Positions 32,654-43,440 of a stretch of DNA of 64,000 nucleotides are shown piece after piece. The DNA lies in the NCBI GenBank assembly GCA_024663395.1, contig JANFAH010000035.1, forward strand, positions 434,001 through 498,000, in the 5' to 3' direction. Source of the stretch: Pisolithus tinctorius (taxonomy: Eukaryota > Basidiomycota > Agaricomycetes > Boletales > Pisolithaceae). Both the position numbers and the translations under genes were made by a program. Below the pieces are notes generated by a model. It worked only from the letters and a program-made list of their open reading frames with translations, was not told where the DNA came from and did not search any database. How positions within the stretch are numbered: the stretch's first letter is position 1; the number at the start of each line of letters is the position of its first letter.

Positions 32654-33760
32654 TGTGCATATAATGTGTCATAATACACAGATATGACAGACAGGCCTGT
32701 GTGTATGTGTTGCTATGCCTCATCATACTCCTGATAGGCCTGTCCATTTGATGTGACATTATCCTTGCCTTAGTAATGGGCCCATGCATATAATGCATCA
32801 TAATACATGGATATGATGGATGGGCCTGTGTGTATGTGTTGCTATGCCTGATCATACTCCTGATGGGCCCATCCATTTGATGTGACATTATCCTTAGTAA
32901 CAGGCCCATGCATATAATGCGTCATAATACACAGATATGATGGACAGGCCCATGTGTATGTGTTGCTATGCCTGATCATACTCTTGATGGGCCTGTCCAT
33001 TTGATGTGACATTATCCTTGCCTTAGAAATGGGCCTGTTCATATAATGTGTCATAATACACAGATATGACAGATGGGCCCATGTGTATGTGTTGCTATGC
33101 CTGATCATACCCACAATGGTCCTGTTCATTCTATGCAACCTTATCTACCACCTGGTGACAGCTCCATCCTTATGCATTGCCTGCCTGATGATCTGATGAT
33201 ACTATCGATGGGCCCATCCTTATGCATTGATCTGCCAGATGGTACCATCACTGGGCCCTTTCATTTGATTCAATGCCATCCACGATATGATGATGGTCCT
33301 GTAGTTACCTCTTCATCTGCCTGATCATACTCTCGACTATCCTGTCCATTTGATTCTGCATTATCTATGTCATGGTGATGGGCCCGTCTATATCATGCAT
33401 CATAATCCATAATATGTCTGATGGGCCATCCATCTGATGCAGCATCATCAGTGATATCATGCACGGGCCTGTCCATTTGATGTACCACTGTCTGCAATAT
33501 GCTGAACAGGCCAGTATATATGTTGTGATCTGGCCAATCAAACCATCGACAGGCCCATCTATTTGTTCCTGTGTCATTTGCGACAGGCCTGTCAATTTGT
33601 TGCAATGCTGCATCCCCCAAATGTCAGAAGGGCCTCCACATAGTTGTGACAGCTCTGTCATGGGCCTGCTCTTATGTTGCTGTCACTCTGGGTCCTCAGG
33701 CCTGTTTATGTGTCATGGCTTAATTAATTTGACAGGCCCATGCCAGGCTTTATATGAGTA
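32654..33760. repeat. 129-bp satellite array, right half, decaying outward
   Basis: GCTATGCC recurs at 32,712, 32,841, 32,965 and 33,094 (129, 124 and 129 bp apart). From about 33,130 to 33,760 only scattered words such as GGGCCTGTCCATTTGAT remain, so the array edge has decayed. It starts directly after the gypsy TSD and is the continuation of the array left of 25,566. Confidence 0.88.
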
Positions 33761-34904
33761 ATGTTAATTTGGCATGTGGGCTACCCATATGTTGTGACTA
33801 AGCACAACTACATTATGTGCTATTCCCATGGATGCCCTAAGAACACTAGCTTCCATCCAACAATGCTGACATATGCAGACTTGAGGGGGGCTCCATTGCA
33901 ACAAGGGAGCTTTGAACACCATGGGAACATGCTGCACTCAGAATCAGGGCCTCCCTTTGGAGAATTTCAGTCAAGCTGGCAGCAACAGAATCGGACACCA
34001 TACCAATCACAATTGAGTACTGGGCACAGACATCTGGGTCATCATTGGTGGTTATGGACTTAGAGAGAAAAATAGAAAAAAGCAGCAACATACCTAGGTT
34101 AAAAGGCTGAACTCTGCTTTGGGCATAAAACAGAAAGCAGACATTAGCCTTTGTGGAGAAGCCAAGCATGGAGGAGGTTGGAATATACACCATAGGCAAA
34201 GTCAGCCTATCATCAGATTATGGGAGACATTACAAAGCAGGGTCTGCTTACTGTCTGCCTATGTTTGGTCAACACTCAAGAAACCCTAAGGTCCAAATTA
34301 CATCTGAATATGTCATCTGGTAGCTACAGGTCGGAATTTCCCAGCCAATCAGATTTACCTTTCATCCGCACAGTTTTTCATTTCCGCAGTGACTATTGCC
34401 TTTGCCCTGCCTGGCAACCTTTGCCTTGCGTGGCAGTGGGTGGTTGGAGCAGTCATGACTGGTGGGTTTTGCCAAGCAGAGTCGATTGACTGGCATGTGT
34501 GTGGATGTCGAAAAAAGTGTCTCACATTTCAGGCTGGAGTGACCTTGTAAACAAGGTGATAGTTGTAGATCTTGTGACTGCCATTGCTTTCAAGTGCATT
34601 GCCACTTTGAGCCAAGCTGATCATACTACCATCTGAGTATCATCTAAGTATCTGGCAAATTTGATAACAAGTGGCCAATTTTGAAATGGGGGTGCATGGA
34701 TATAGTGGCCTGTGGGTGGCAATGGAACTAATTTTGCAGTGTTTGTAATTACAATTGTGGCTCCCCCTCATCCTCATCCTGCTGCTCCTGCCAGTGGTTG
34801 TCCCATCCATGGTCTGAGCCTCCCTATACCAAGTGCACATGCCTCCCCTACAGCTCTTCTTTAAATACAGCTTTGTACCAATTTAAGTGCCTTGAGGTCA
34901 AAAC
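33761..34904. other. No supported gene
   Basis: Short ORFs only. A plus-strand stretch near 34,140-34,240 (FVEKPSMEEVGIYTIGKVSL) reads like protein but has stops on both sides and no recognised family. It may be a gene relic. Confidence 0.3.
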
Positions 34905-35060
34905 CTAACAGTCAGGACCACTCACTCTGACAAACTCTGACACTCCCAGAGGGCTAGAATCAAAGTGCAGAGGAAGTTTGACAAAGCAGAGAGGCAGAAG
35001 TGGAGTGAAGGCATTGGGTTCAGCTTGTGTGCTGCCCCCTTGTATGTTACTCAATGGAGG
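34905..35060 (-). repeat. Eroded relative of the 714-bp gypsy LTR
   Basis: The segment ending GCTTGTGTGCTGCCCCCTTG parallels the LTR stretch GCTCGTGCGCTACCCCCTTG (about 25,731-25,750). The preceding GAAGGCATTGGGTTCAG parallels GAGGGCGTCGGGTTTAG. Nearly every CpG of the intact LTR is TG or CA here, and the 3' limit is unclear. It marks an older insertion of the same or a related family. Confidence 0.55.
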
Positions 35061-35499
35061 TCAACAGCTGTCAGTTGGGTGCTCTTAGATGAATATGGAA
35101 ACTTTGAATAGTGCAACAAAAAGGAATATGTACATACTAGTAGCCTCAGGGAATCCACATGCCCCATCAGTGGATTGGAGGTCAGTGGTTGCACATAACT
35201 AGCTATCAAGCCATTCTGAGGACATAATAAAGCACAATTAGACAACACCATCAGTGGTAGGCAACTACAGTACAAAAGTCACTCACCTTGGTTCCTTCTG
35301 ATATGTAATCAACCATGTGTTCCAGGGATCAATGTTGATGTGGTACAAATCATGAGTGCTATGTGACAATGCAAGGTCACATGATTTGTCTGAAACCAGC
35401 CTTTCAGGAGCTTTTTTCTCAGTTTCTTTCTGATTATAGTACACCTGTTTTATTAATTGTTTGTGTAATGGATGACTGCATGACTAATCATAGCTGTCA

Positions 35500-36160
35500 A
35501 CACTGGGGAACTCCTAAATGATGTGCATGAAACTTACTTGACTTTCTTGTCAAGGAACTGCTCAGCAGTCTCATGCATCTTTGTAAGTACCATGGATGAC
35601 AGTTCCTCAGCACTCTGGAGAGAACATGAGTTGTCTTACTGATCAAAACATTTGCCATGACATATGAATTGTTGGCTCTTGCTACCAATGTCAACCTCAA
35701 CAGCTGGTCAAGCATCTGACTTCTCAGCAATTTTGAATGCTCTGTAGACAATATAAGATGCTGTCCTGTTTGACAGTTGTTGCATGTACTAACCAGTGCT
35801 TCAAGTCCTCCTGGACATCTGCACCCTTGAACTTGCAGCCAATCAAGCCCTTAAATGTGAAGACAGTGTTGATGGATTAACCACTGCTTGACACTTGGCA
35901 GGCAGGCCAACAAGATGCTCCCCATGTTTTGTGAAGGCCACTACTGATGGGGTTGTCCAGGCACCTTTGGAGTTCTCAGTCACACATGCCTGCTTGCCCT
36001 CTATGATGGCAATGATGAACTTGTTGTACCAAGGTCAATTCCAACCATGAGGCTTTCAATAAATGCCAAACTTTTTTTTTCCTGCAGGAGGGTCATCAAC
36101 ATACCAGTGACTTTGGAGTTCATGTTCCCCATGATTGAGGACCACAGGATGTCCTGTATG
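35500..36160 (-). pseudogene. Mitochondrial Hsp70 (Ssc1-type) pseudogene fragment
   Basis: Minus-strand reading gives MNSKVTG, then GIDLGTT (the nucleotide-binding loop of Hsp70) at about 36,035. A shifted frame continues [72 protein letters not shown] and SMVLTKMHETAEQFLDKKVK. Order and spacing follow the N-terminal ATPase half of mitochondrial Hsp70, including the VTG-xx-GIDLGTT entry after the transit peptide. A GTATGT...AG stretch between VTG and GIDLGTT looks like an old intron, which argues against a processed copy. Frameshifts and stops are frequent. Hsp70 of this type drives protein import and folding in mitochondria; this copy is non-functional. Confidence 0.75.
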
Positions 36161-36184
36161 AGCGAGGGTGTGGTTCCCAGCATG

Positions 36185-36652
36185 TGTCAAGTCTGAGGTT
36201 ACCAGGTTCAAGACTAGACCAGAGACTGGTACAGGCATGAGGCCAAGGGGTCAGGGATCAGAGGGAAGCAGGGGTCAGATGGTGGACTGTTTGGACTTAA
36301 TGAGACTTATTTGATTTCAGACTGAGGGAATACAGGCCAAGTATCTATGGGTTTACATACTAGGGGTAACTATAGTATGGAGACTGGTAATGCCAGTCTC
36401 ACAGAGATTGGTAACTGATTGGTAAGAATGGTATTAGTAAGTCATGACAAAGATAACCAGAGACTGGGACAGAGATGAGGGCAGACTGGGGACAAGGCTG
36501 GGTCAGGCTCAACCAAAATGACACTTCATAGCAGCACTTCAAAGCAGTGCTACCTGTGCTAGACCAACTGGGGGTAGGGGTTTGGCAAGGCTGAGGCTGG
36601 ACTGAGTGAGTGCAAGGCTGAGTCTGGCTGGGGTCAAGGCATGGCTATGACA
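36185..36652 (-). mobile_element. Solo LTR (468 bp), TSD gcatg
   Basis: In plus orientation it starts TGTCAAGTCTGAGG and ends GGCTATGACA. gcatg flanks it at 36,180-36,184 and 36,653-36,657. On the minus strand it shares TGTCAT, CTAGTAT and CCTCAGTCTGAAATCAAA with the solo LTR at 4944-5518, so they are related families. Its CpGs are almost gone. It sits just upstream of the Hsp70 relic. Confidence 0.92.
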
Positions 36653-36719
36653 GCATGCCATATCTGCATCAGCATACCATACTGTATCAATTGCTCTTGA
36701 CATGTGTAATAATATATGC

Positions 36720-37230
36720 AATATTTCATCTAGAAATAATTTTTGATGCTTTGACCTATGATTTTAATGTGGAAAGTGTTTATTTCTGATTTGATTTTTT
36801 GTTGAAAAATATTTCACTGTATATTACATGTTTGAGAATAAAAAAAGCAGAACGTTTTTCATATGAGCTTCAGCACACAACTCATCATTGCAATACAATA
36901 CTTAGACTAAATAAATACTGCCTACTTTTTAAACTTTCTGCTCACAAAAAAGCAGATTGTTGATTCTAAAAAAAAGTGACATATATTGGAAAATTATTTA
37001 CAATGTATCACACATATTGTGTTCAAAATCATTCTGCTGAACATCCATAAATTTTTTATGTGCAAAGATTTAAAATTTTCTGGTGGCATTTTGTGAGGCA
37101 TGATAGACAATACAAATCCAATATATTTTTACAATATTTGTCACAAAAACATCCCAAATTAAAGAGTCTCATTTTTCAATCTTTTTTTAAAATGTTTTCA
37201 GCAAAGAAATTGAGAAATGCTTCCAGTGAT
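36720..37230. other. AT-rich island
   Basis: A stretch of about 500 bp with A/T runs and homopolymers, sharply richer in A+T than both flanks. There is no ORF of note. It starts soon after the solo LTR. Confidence 0.7.
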
Positions 37231-37675
37231 GGCCATGCTCATCCAACTCATTCACAAGCGGCGGGGTGTTGTTCAGGCATTGGATGGTGAAGGTGTAGAT
37301 GTAAAGAAAGCTTGCTGTCGCACATAAGTGCAAAATGCCATTGCCATGGTACAACTGCATCCCTTATACCTTGTGGAAGGACACTTTCTGAAGAGTCTTA
37401 GCCATTGTATGGTGATGGATGTACATACTTGGACTATTTCACCGAAACACTAGAAGCTCGAAATATACAACAGGTCAGTATGGAACTGTCCTTGGTGGCC
37501 AGTCCTGGTACAATCGTCTACCCTATTATGAGCTAGTAAGTGGAACGAAAAGACAAATACAGAGACAAGTCTGTTCAAAAAGCGCTGATATGAGATAATA
37601 GTCTGATCCATGGCAAGTTCATATGTCCCCTGAAACCCCAATATTATCCAGTCTGAGCAGATCAACTACCAGCGG

Positions 37676-38134
37676 TCAGCCTGATGCTCCCATTGCTAAC
37701 ATCCGCACTCGCTTGACATGTCCACACACTTGGAATGTGTCCCATCCCCCACACCAACAATAGCAGGTCTGAATCCACCTTGAATCACTGACAACCACCA
37801 CAATACCCTCCCTTGCCTTCGCAACTGCCTGTGCAATTGCTTCTGTCCATGCATGTGCTTCACCAACATTCGAAGCACATAGTACTAGGGTCTCCATGCA
37901 CCACAGATAGGCATGGTGGATGTGAGCATCCTTAGAGCATGTGGTTGTGTGAGGGATGGATTTCGAGTTTGTGAACGAGGAGCAGCTAGGAGCCATGTCA
38001 GGCTGATACAGAATGGGATGGTTATGAAATGGTGGACTTGCCACACTGTAAAACCCTCCACAGCCGCTCTCATTGAGAAGTAAGGGAATATTTTTCCATA
38101 GTACATGTAGCATATGCTCGCATTTTGCTTTCAT
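37676..38134 (-). CDS. Hypothetical ORF, 152 aa
   Basis: Begins MKAKCEHMLHVLWKNIPLLL. A central helix-like block (VGEAHAWTEAIAQAVAKARE, then GIVVVVSDSRWIQTCYCWCG) has protein-like character. Cysteines are frequent. No family is recognised and no partner is visible. It may be one exon or a relic. Confidence 0.3.
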   Translation of the reverse strand: MKAKCEHMLHVLWKNIPLLLNESGCGGFYSVASPPFHNHPILYQPDMAPSCSSFTNSKSIPHTTTCSKDAHIHHAYLWCMETLVLCASNVGEAHAWTEAIAQAVAKAREGIVVVVSDSRWIQTCYCWCGGWDTFQVCGHVKRVRMLAMGASG

Positions 38135-39019
38135 CAGTGTACCTTCTTTGAGGAGTTTTCAGGGAGCAAGTTGGTGAATCGGAAGCAGAAGCTCAAGACA
38201 ACTGAAAAGGGAAATTTTCAGGGGAGATATCAGTGATATCTCATGTCGTCTGTGATGGAACTAAAAGGAACGAGAAAACACGATACTTATTGCTCCTTAT
38301 CTATCCTCAGCTGGTTGCTCACCTCATTAACTCCTGCCCAGCTCTCCCGATCTCATATCATCTCATTCACCTCTTCCAATATATGCTCTGCATATGCCAG
38401 CCTGTTCCCTATTGACACCTGTTCCGCATGTGCTGTGGGAAGAGACGATGTCAATTGCAGTGCTGAAGACAGGTCAGGTGTTGGTGCAGGTGGGTCGGAA
38501 CATTGCAGAACTAGTCAGATGAGTAGATCATACCGAGTTAGACACTGCACTATGAATCAGCCATCGTCAGCAAATCATTTGTCCATGGGAAGGTAAATAG
38601 ACATACTTGGTACCAGAAGGTAACTAGATGAGTCAAGATTCCTGGCTGAGGGTCCTCCCAGAGGTACTAGGAACGACTAGCAGTTAGGGACAGGCAGACT
38701 AGCAAGAAACAAATGACTGTACCTGTAGTTGATCAGCCAACTTTTGATTGGTATTCCTGAGTGATTGCAACACTTTCCCAGCATTGGCTTGATCGATGCA
38801 GGAGCTTCTTGTGATCATTTAGTCAACACGTTCGCCCTGTCATCTTGCAGCCCCATGAACCAGATACACTTGCATTGAGGCGTGCATGTTTCTAACAGGT
38901 TTCCTCTGTGGTCTATGCAGAGTCTGAATTCATGCTGTCGCTCTTCCAGAGGTAGATAGGAATGCCTGGAAGATGTGGGGTGAGCAGGGAGCCAGACATA
39001 TTTAAAAGAATGCACCATG
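38135..39019. other. No supported gene
   Basis: Short ORFs only. A minus-strand frame at 39,018-38,815 faintly recalls the end of a copia polyprotein but shows no diagnostic motif. Confidence 0.35.
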
Positions 39020-39407
39020 TGTTGGAAATAGTTATACTAGTTCCAAGATCTAGAATGTCACCTGATTCATCATGTGACAAGCTCACTCAGCTTACTCCAC
39101 TATTTCATATTAGAGCTCCACAATGATGACATTCTATCATCATATGTGATGTCATGTTCCATGACCTTCTCCGCTATTCTATACTATACATAGTAGTAGT
39201 TTCCTTATACACTCATGGTCTGTGCATATCTACACATGTATATAAACTTGAGGGTTTCTGCCTTAGTCCCTCAGTTCAAAATCCACATTCGATCTTACTC
39301 ATTGAGCCTTGTACTAAGTACTACTTCCTCAAAATCTACTGCCTGAATCAAGCTAAAGGCAAGTGTTCTACCTTTGCTCTCGTCCCTTCCTGTTCCTCTG
39401 TGCAATA
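39020..39407 (+). mobile_element. Copia-type 5' LTR (388 bp) with primer site
   Basis: Starts TGTTGGAAATAG and ends TGTGCAATA (perhaps once CAACA). The sequence GGTTATGAGCCC follows at 39,408-39,419, a primer site common to fungal copia elements and ascribed to initiator-methionine tRNA. A TATATAAACTTGAGG promoter lies at 39,238-39,252. No second LTR and no copia pol motif follow. Confidence 0.6.
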
Positions 39408-39419
39408 GGTTATGAGCCC

Positions 39420-40884
39420 TGACTTCTAGTCATGGTGCTATTCACTTGGTTTGCATAGTGTTATCACTGCCGACAGGCAAATACCTATGAATCAAGCCAA
39501 CCTAGATGTGCTCGGTTGGGGCATAGTTACTTTCATGTTGTCACTTTTGGCTGGCTGTTACCAGTCAATTCTTTTAGTCTACTATGGAGATTTTGGTATA
39601 GGTGACCTTAATAGGCTCTTTGTCACCTCGTTGACATTCTGGATTGCTGCTCTTGGATTTCCCACATGGTTGTGACTTTAGCAAAATCACATCGCAAGAG
39701 TTGAGCAACAAGAGCTCCTTGCCATGTTTGCCACCATTGGAGAGCAATGTTGGCTTCTCTGTCCTCATATGCCTTCTCCACCGCCTCCTCATTGTTTACA
39801 CTTTGTTCTTCCCAATCGCGACGATCAAGCAGATTTAGATCCAGTTCCCCCATATACCGTCAAAGGTGTGGTTGATCCTGCCTCTCCTTGACATGCTCCA
39901 ACTCCTCTTCCCAAGGATGTTGAGATGATGAATGAAGCTCTCGTGGAGGTTAATGACCTCATCGCTGAGAATAACAATCTCATGGTCAATAATGATCTCA
40001 CCAAGTTCAATTTGCTTTAACCGTTTGTTGTCATTCTCTATAGTTATGGGAACTAATCTATTTGCTTCAAGAATATCTTTGATCATCACCAAATGAATTG
40101 AAACTCAAATTGCCGAAAATCGGGATGGAATGTATGAGGGTGCGAAGTGGTGGAAGTATGTGGTAAAGGAAATCATAGAGTATATGGAAGGGATGTACAT
40201 TAGAGACTGTTTGTCCTGGCAGTTTGCGGTTCCGTTGTCAATGTCATTCTTCAAGAAACCTAATCCTGCCACCTACCTTGTCCTGCTATCCACTGTCAAA
40301 ACCTCCTGGGAGCGAATGCCATCTTTCCCTGGCATTGACTCTCCCTTCTTCTGTCCTGGGCTTCACAATACTGCCCATGGATACCTTGTCGACTTTGCCC
40401 CCAAACTTCATCATAATTCCTCTCCTCACACTATCACTAACTTCAACAGTTGCAACTTACCTAGCATCACTTATGAAGATCCTGCACTATTCACCATCCC
40501 TGCATCAACCATCACGCATGATACCTTCGTCTATGTCTACTACAATGCCCATATCCTTTATGGATCAGAATTCTGCAGGCTCATCCCACCTCTTCAGGTT
40601 TGGCACAAGCATCTTGAGTGCCATTTCTGAGGAATTTGGGCTGATGGCACCACTGACATTAGATGTGTCCCTAGGTGGTTCCAAGAAAGACAAAGAGGAG
40701 GAGACATTTTTGACTCCGGTCTTGCCGGATTCATTGCAGATCTTAAGAGGGATGTTATGCCAATGACTTGTATCGCGTCATGAATCGAGTGCGATGAAGC
40801 ACAAGCACATGACTGTGCAAGAAGTGATGCATAATTTAACTTCACTAGCAATGGGACACTAGTCTTGGCCAACCAAAGTCATAC
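39420..40884. other. Unassigned, with open but unrecognised stretches
   Basis: Plus-strand sequence at 39,800-40,015 reads like protein (DDQADLDPVPPYTVKGVVDP; DVEMMNEALVEVNDLIAENN) around one stop. ORFs at 40,130-40,770 in two frames have no recognised domain. These may be remnants of an element body or of a host gene. Confidence 0.3.
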
Positions 40885-41461
40885 TGTCAAGTCCTCTGGG
40901 GTACAGTGAGCAGAGCTAAGGGTGGTTGCAAAGTAGATTTCAAATGAGGAGCTGGTACGATACATGCAGGTTTATATATGTATGTAAAGTACCTGCAGAA
41001 CAAACATTCAAAAACGTTTAAATGTCTATCTGTGTCCTTGTTAAGGCAGGACGAGTCATAGCAAGTCACTGCGCAGCAGGACTACACATACAACTGTGTC
41101 TGTGGGCGCAAGGGTGAACCGGGTAAATGCAGGGGCGAGGGAACTAACCATGTAAGTGATGTATAGTGGGGTAGACAGGCACACTGGAGTATCTGGGGTG
41201 AATGTGTCATGTGACTGCATGGATCAGGGCCACCAGCAGATCATGGGGGAAAGGGGGGACGGACGTAATGTCCAGTTATAGTACAATGTGGGGTAGACAG
41301 GGGTCTACCATATAAGGTAAAGGAAGAAACGAGAAGGGGAAACGTATGGAATGCAAGACTAAGTCTTGCAGGCAACAGAACATCATCACTCGGGAGTGTG
41401 ATGAGGCACGAACAATATCATAAGTGTCTGCAAAAGGGAATCATGTGAGTGCAGTGCAACA
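40885..41461 (-). repeat. 3' LTR of the 5'-truncated gypsy element (577 bp)
   Basis: On the minus strand it starts TGTTGCACTGC after the purine tract and ends AGAGGACTTGACA. The terminal GACTTGACA is shared with the LTRs ending at 25,567 and 36,185, so these families have common ends. Confidence 0.8.
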
Positions 41462-41472
41462 TCACCCCCTCT

Positions 41473-42132
41473 TCAAGGCCTGAGGTCCTCTGAAGGCGGG
41501 TAGAGGCCTTGTTGGATCCAAGAGCGGATCTCGGAGTTAGTTGCTACCACGAGTTGGGCAGTTAGACGACCAATGTCCAAGGCATGAACACCAGTAGCAG
41601 GTGAACTGATGCAGGGGATGCTGCCAATCGATGGGAATGAGCCCACCAAGTTCTCTTTTGCTGAGGGTGGAGATAGGAACTGGGATGAAGGGAGAAGCTG
41701 GGAGAGCTTGTGATGTCTGAGAAGCATAGAAGAGGGCCCTTCCAGTGGAATCTCCTCAGGCCTGAGTAAAGAAGTTGAGCCAGTCGCAGGGAGTTCCATT
41801 GAAGGGGACTGCTGCAAGGGCATCTGCGATGGCCTGGAAGTGTTCTCAGCCTTGGCCCAGTATAATCTTCTCCCAGCAATTGCGACACCTCAGTTTGACA
41901 TTTCTGTCAGCCTCTCGAACTCCTCCAGATCCATGTTGTGGTGGCCCTGAGTGACTGGCTTCTTCTCTCTCGACCTTCTGTATTTCCTTTCAGTCAGCAT
42001 CCATAGGTAGGCTTGATCTTCCAGGCATTGCTTGACTTGCTGGAGGGAAGAGCCCATGGACCATGACATCGATGGGGAGTCTGTCGAGAAAGGAATGGAA
42101 AGAGGAGATGAGGGACAGGCTGTAGTCTTCAT
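41473..42132 (-). pseudogene. Extra ORF 2 in the 3' region of the gypsy element
   Basis: About 220 codons in one frame with a single stop (41,890-41,892). It begins MKTTACPSSPLSIPFSTDSP, has a helical middle (QQVKQCLEDQAYLWMLTERK, NMDLEEFERLTEMSN) and a Ser/Pro-rich end (IRSWIQQGLYPPSEDLRP) that runs into the purine tract before the LTR. No zinc knuckle or known domain was seen. Its position between integrase and the 3' LTR is unusual for a structural gene. Confidence 0.4.
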
Positions 42133-42666
42133 GAACGATTTTGATGATGGCTTCTTGGGTTCTCAGGGCTTCCCAGAGGACTGAGGAACTTGAATGGTCC
42201 AGGGCTTCGAAAGTGTGAGCTTCAAAGCTTCCCTCTGCTGTTCCAACCTGATTGTTGTAAGTTAGGTAGAAAGCGAAGCTAGGGACTGCAGGGGACTCCT
42301 AGGGCTTGATAGGAATGGGTCTAGTTTGACCCAAAGGGACTCTGAGCTTGGATTGGTGAAAAAGAGACAAATGAGTGACTGGAGTTGGTCAAAATGAATG
42401 GAGTGGGGAAAGGAGTGAATAATGGCATCTGGAGGTCGTCTTAGAGTGCCTCAATGAGGGCTTTTCGCTGGCTTTCGTTCGCAGTCTTTGATTTTGCAGT
42501 CTCACTGTCTGGTTTCTTCTTTTTATTTATTTATTGTGTACTGTAGACCTACACTAGCACGCAAAAATTGCTGACTAAGATACCAAAAATGCGCCACACA
42601 TGTAGGCTAAGTATCATTGATGTAAATCAAAGCAAAAACACAGTAAAAAAAGATAAAATAATCAAA

Positions 42667-43440
42667 TCACCTTAGTAGGGAGTACTTATTCCCTACATTG
42701 TACACACACTTGCTGATCACTTCTGAGCTTCTGAAGATTGTAGACAGCATCCGTAGATGCTCATGGCATTCTCCTGCTCTCCAGCCATGTGATTCCCAGT
42801 GCTCAAAGTCATTAAGCAGCCACACATAACTGAGGAAGAGGCTTGCCTTGGGAGCCAGCCTGCTGGTTGAGGAGGCAGGGGCTGCTGGTACTGCTGCGGG
42901 GGCCGAGAGGACAGCCAGTGTGACTGAAGGTGTTGGAGTGGATGGGCCAGCATGAGGGACTGGGGAGGGGGACTTGTAACCAGCTTGGAAGAGCAGGGGT
43001 GTACCACATGATCTGAAAGAGGTGTCATAGCAAGGCTCGGGTGGTCCCAAGCGAGCCTTGGACTTTCCCTTGTGGGCATCCTTGCAGGCTCTCTGTGAAG
43101 AGGGGACTGAGTGGATGACCGGGTATGGGTATGGGTGTGTGGTGGAGGTGACGGAGTTGTGAAGGGGTTGGTAGGTACCACCATATGAGGAGTGGGAGGA
43201 TATCATGGGGGATGGGGAGCATAGCGCTCTGTGGGGGCATACTGGTGGTTCTGAGAGGTGAGGAGGGGTACTGGCATAGCAATCAAAGTAGGGGTGAGAT
43301 GGGTCATAGGGTTTGTCGATATTGGCATGGAAGTCATTGTCAAAGTAGTCAGAGCCAGGGTTTTCAGTGTTGGGGGTGTAAGACATGGCACTTTCAGAGT
43401 TTGTGAACATGCTTGTACTCCCTGAGAACCTCTGGGGCAT
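42667..43440 (-). CDS. Extra ORF 1 overlapping the end of pol, 257 aa, open
   Basis: ATG at 43,438-43,440 (MPQRFSGSTSMFTNSESAMS). It overlaps the last 47 nt of the chromodomain frame in another phase. The N-terminal half is Pro/Ser/His/Tyr-rich and disordered. A central Ala/Pro run precedes a compact end (LFLSYVWLLNDFEHWESHGW, HLRMLSTIFRSSEVISK). It stays open although pol beside it is broken. Function unknown. It may be an accessory element protein, perhaps expressed by reinitiation or frameshifting at the overlap. Confidence 0.45.
   Translation of the reverse strand: MPQRFSGSTSMFTNSESAMSYTPNTENPGSDYFDNDFHANIDKPYDPSHPYFDCYASTPPHLSEPPVCPHRALCSPSPMISSHSSYGGTYQPLHNSVTSTTHPYPYPVIHSVPSSQRACKDAHKGKSKARLGPPEPCYDTSFRSCGTPLLFQAGYKSPSPVPHAGPSTPTPSVTLAVLSAPAAVPAAPASSTSRLAPKASLFLSYVWLLNDFEHWESHGWRAGECHEHLRMLSTIFRSSEVISKCVYNVGNKYSLLR

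Noticed and set aside
34905..35060. A second intact LTR of the 714-bp family
   Set aside because: Only an internal stretch aligns, CpGs are gone and neither end nor TSD can be found.
37676..38134. Secreted cysteine-rich effector
   Set aside because: No signal peptide at the N-terminus and cysteines not in a regular pattern.
38815..39018. C-terminal end of a copia polyprotein
   Set aside because: Only a faint resemblance and no RNase H motif; orientation is also opposite to the LTR that follows.
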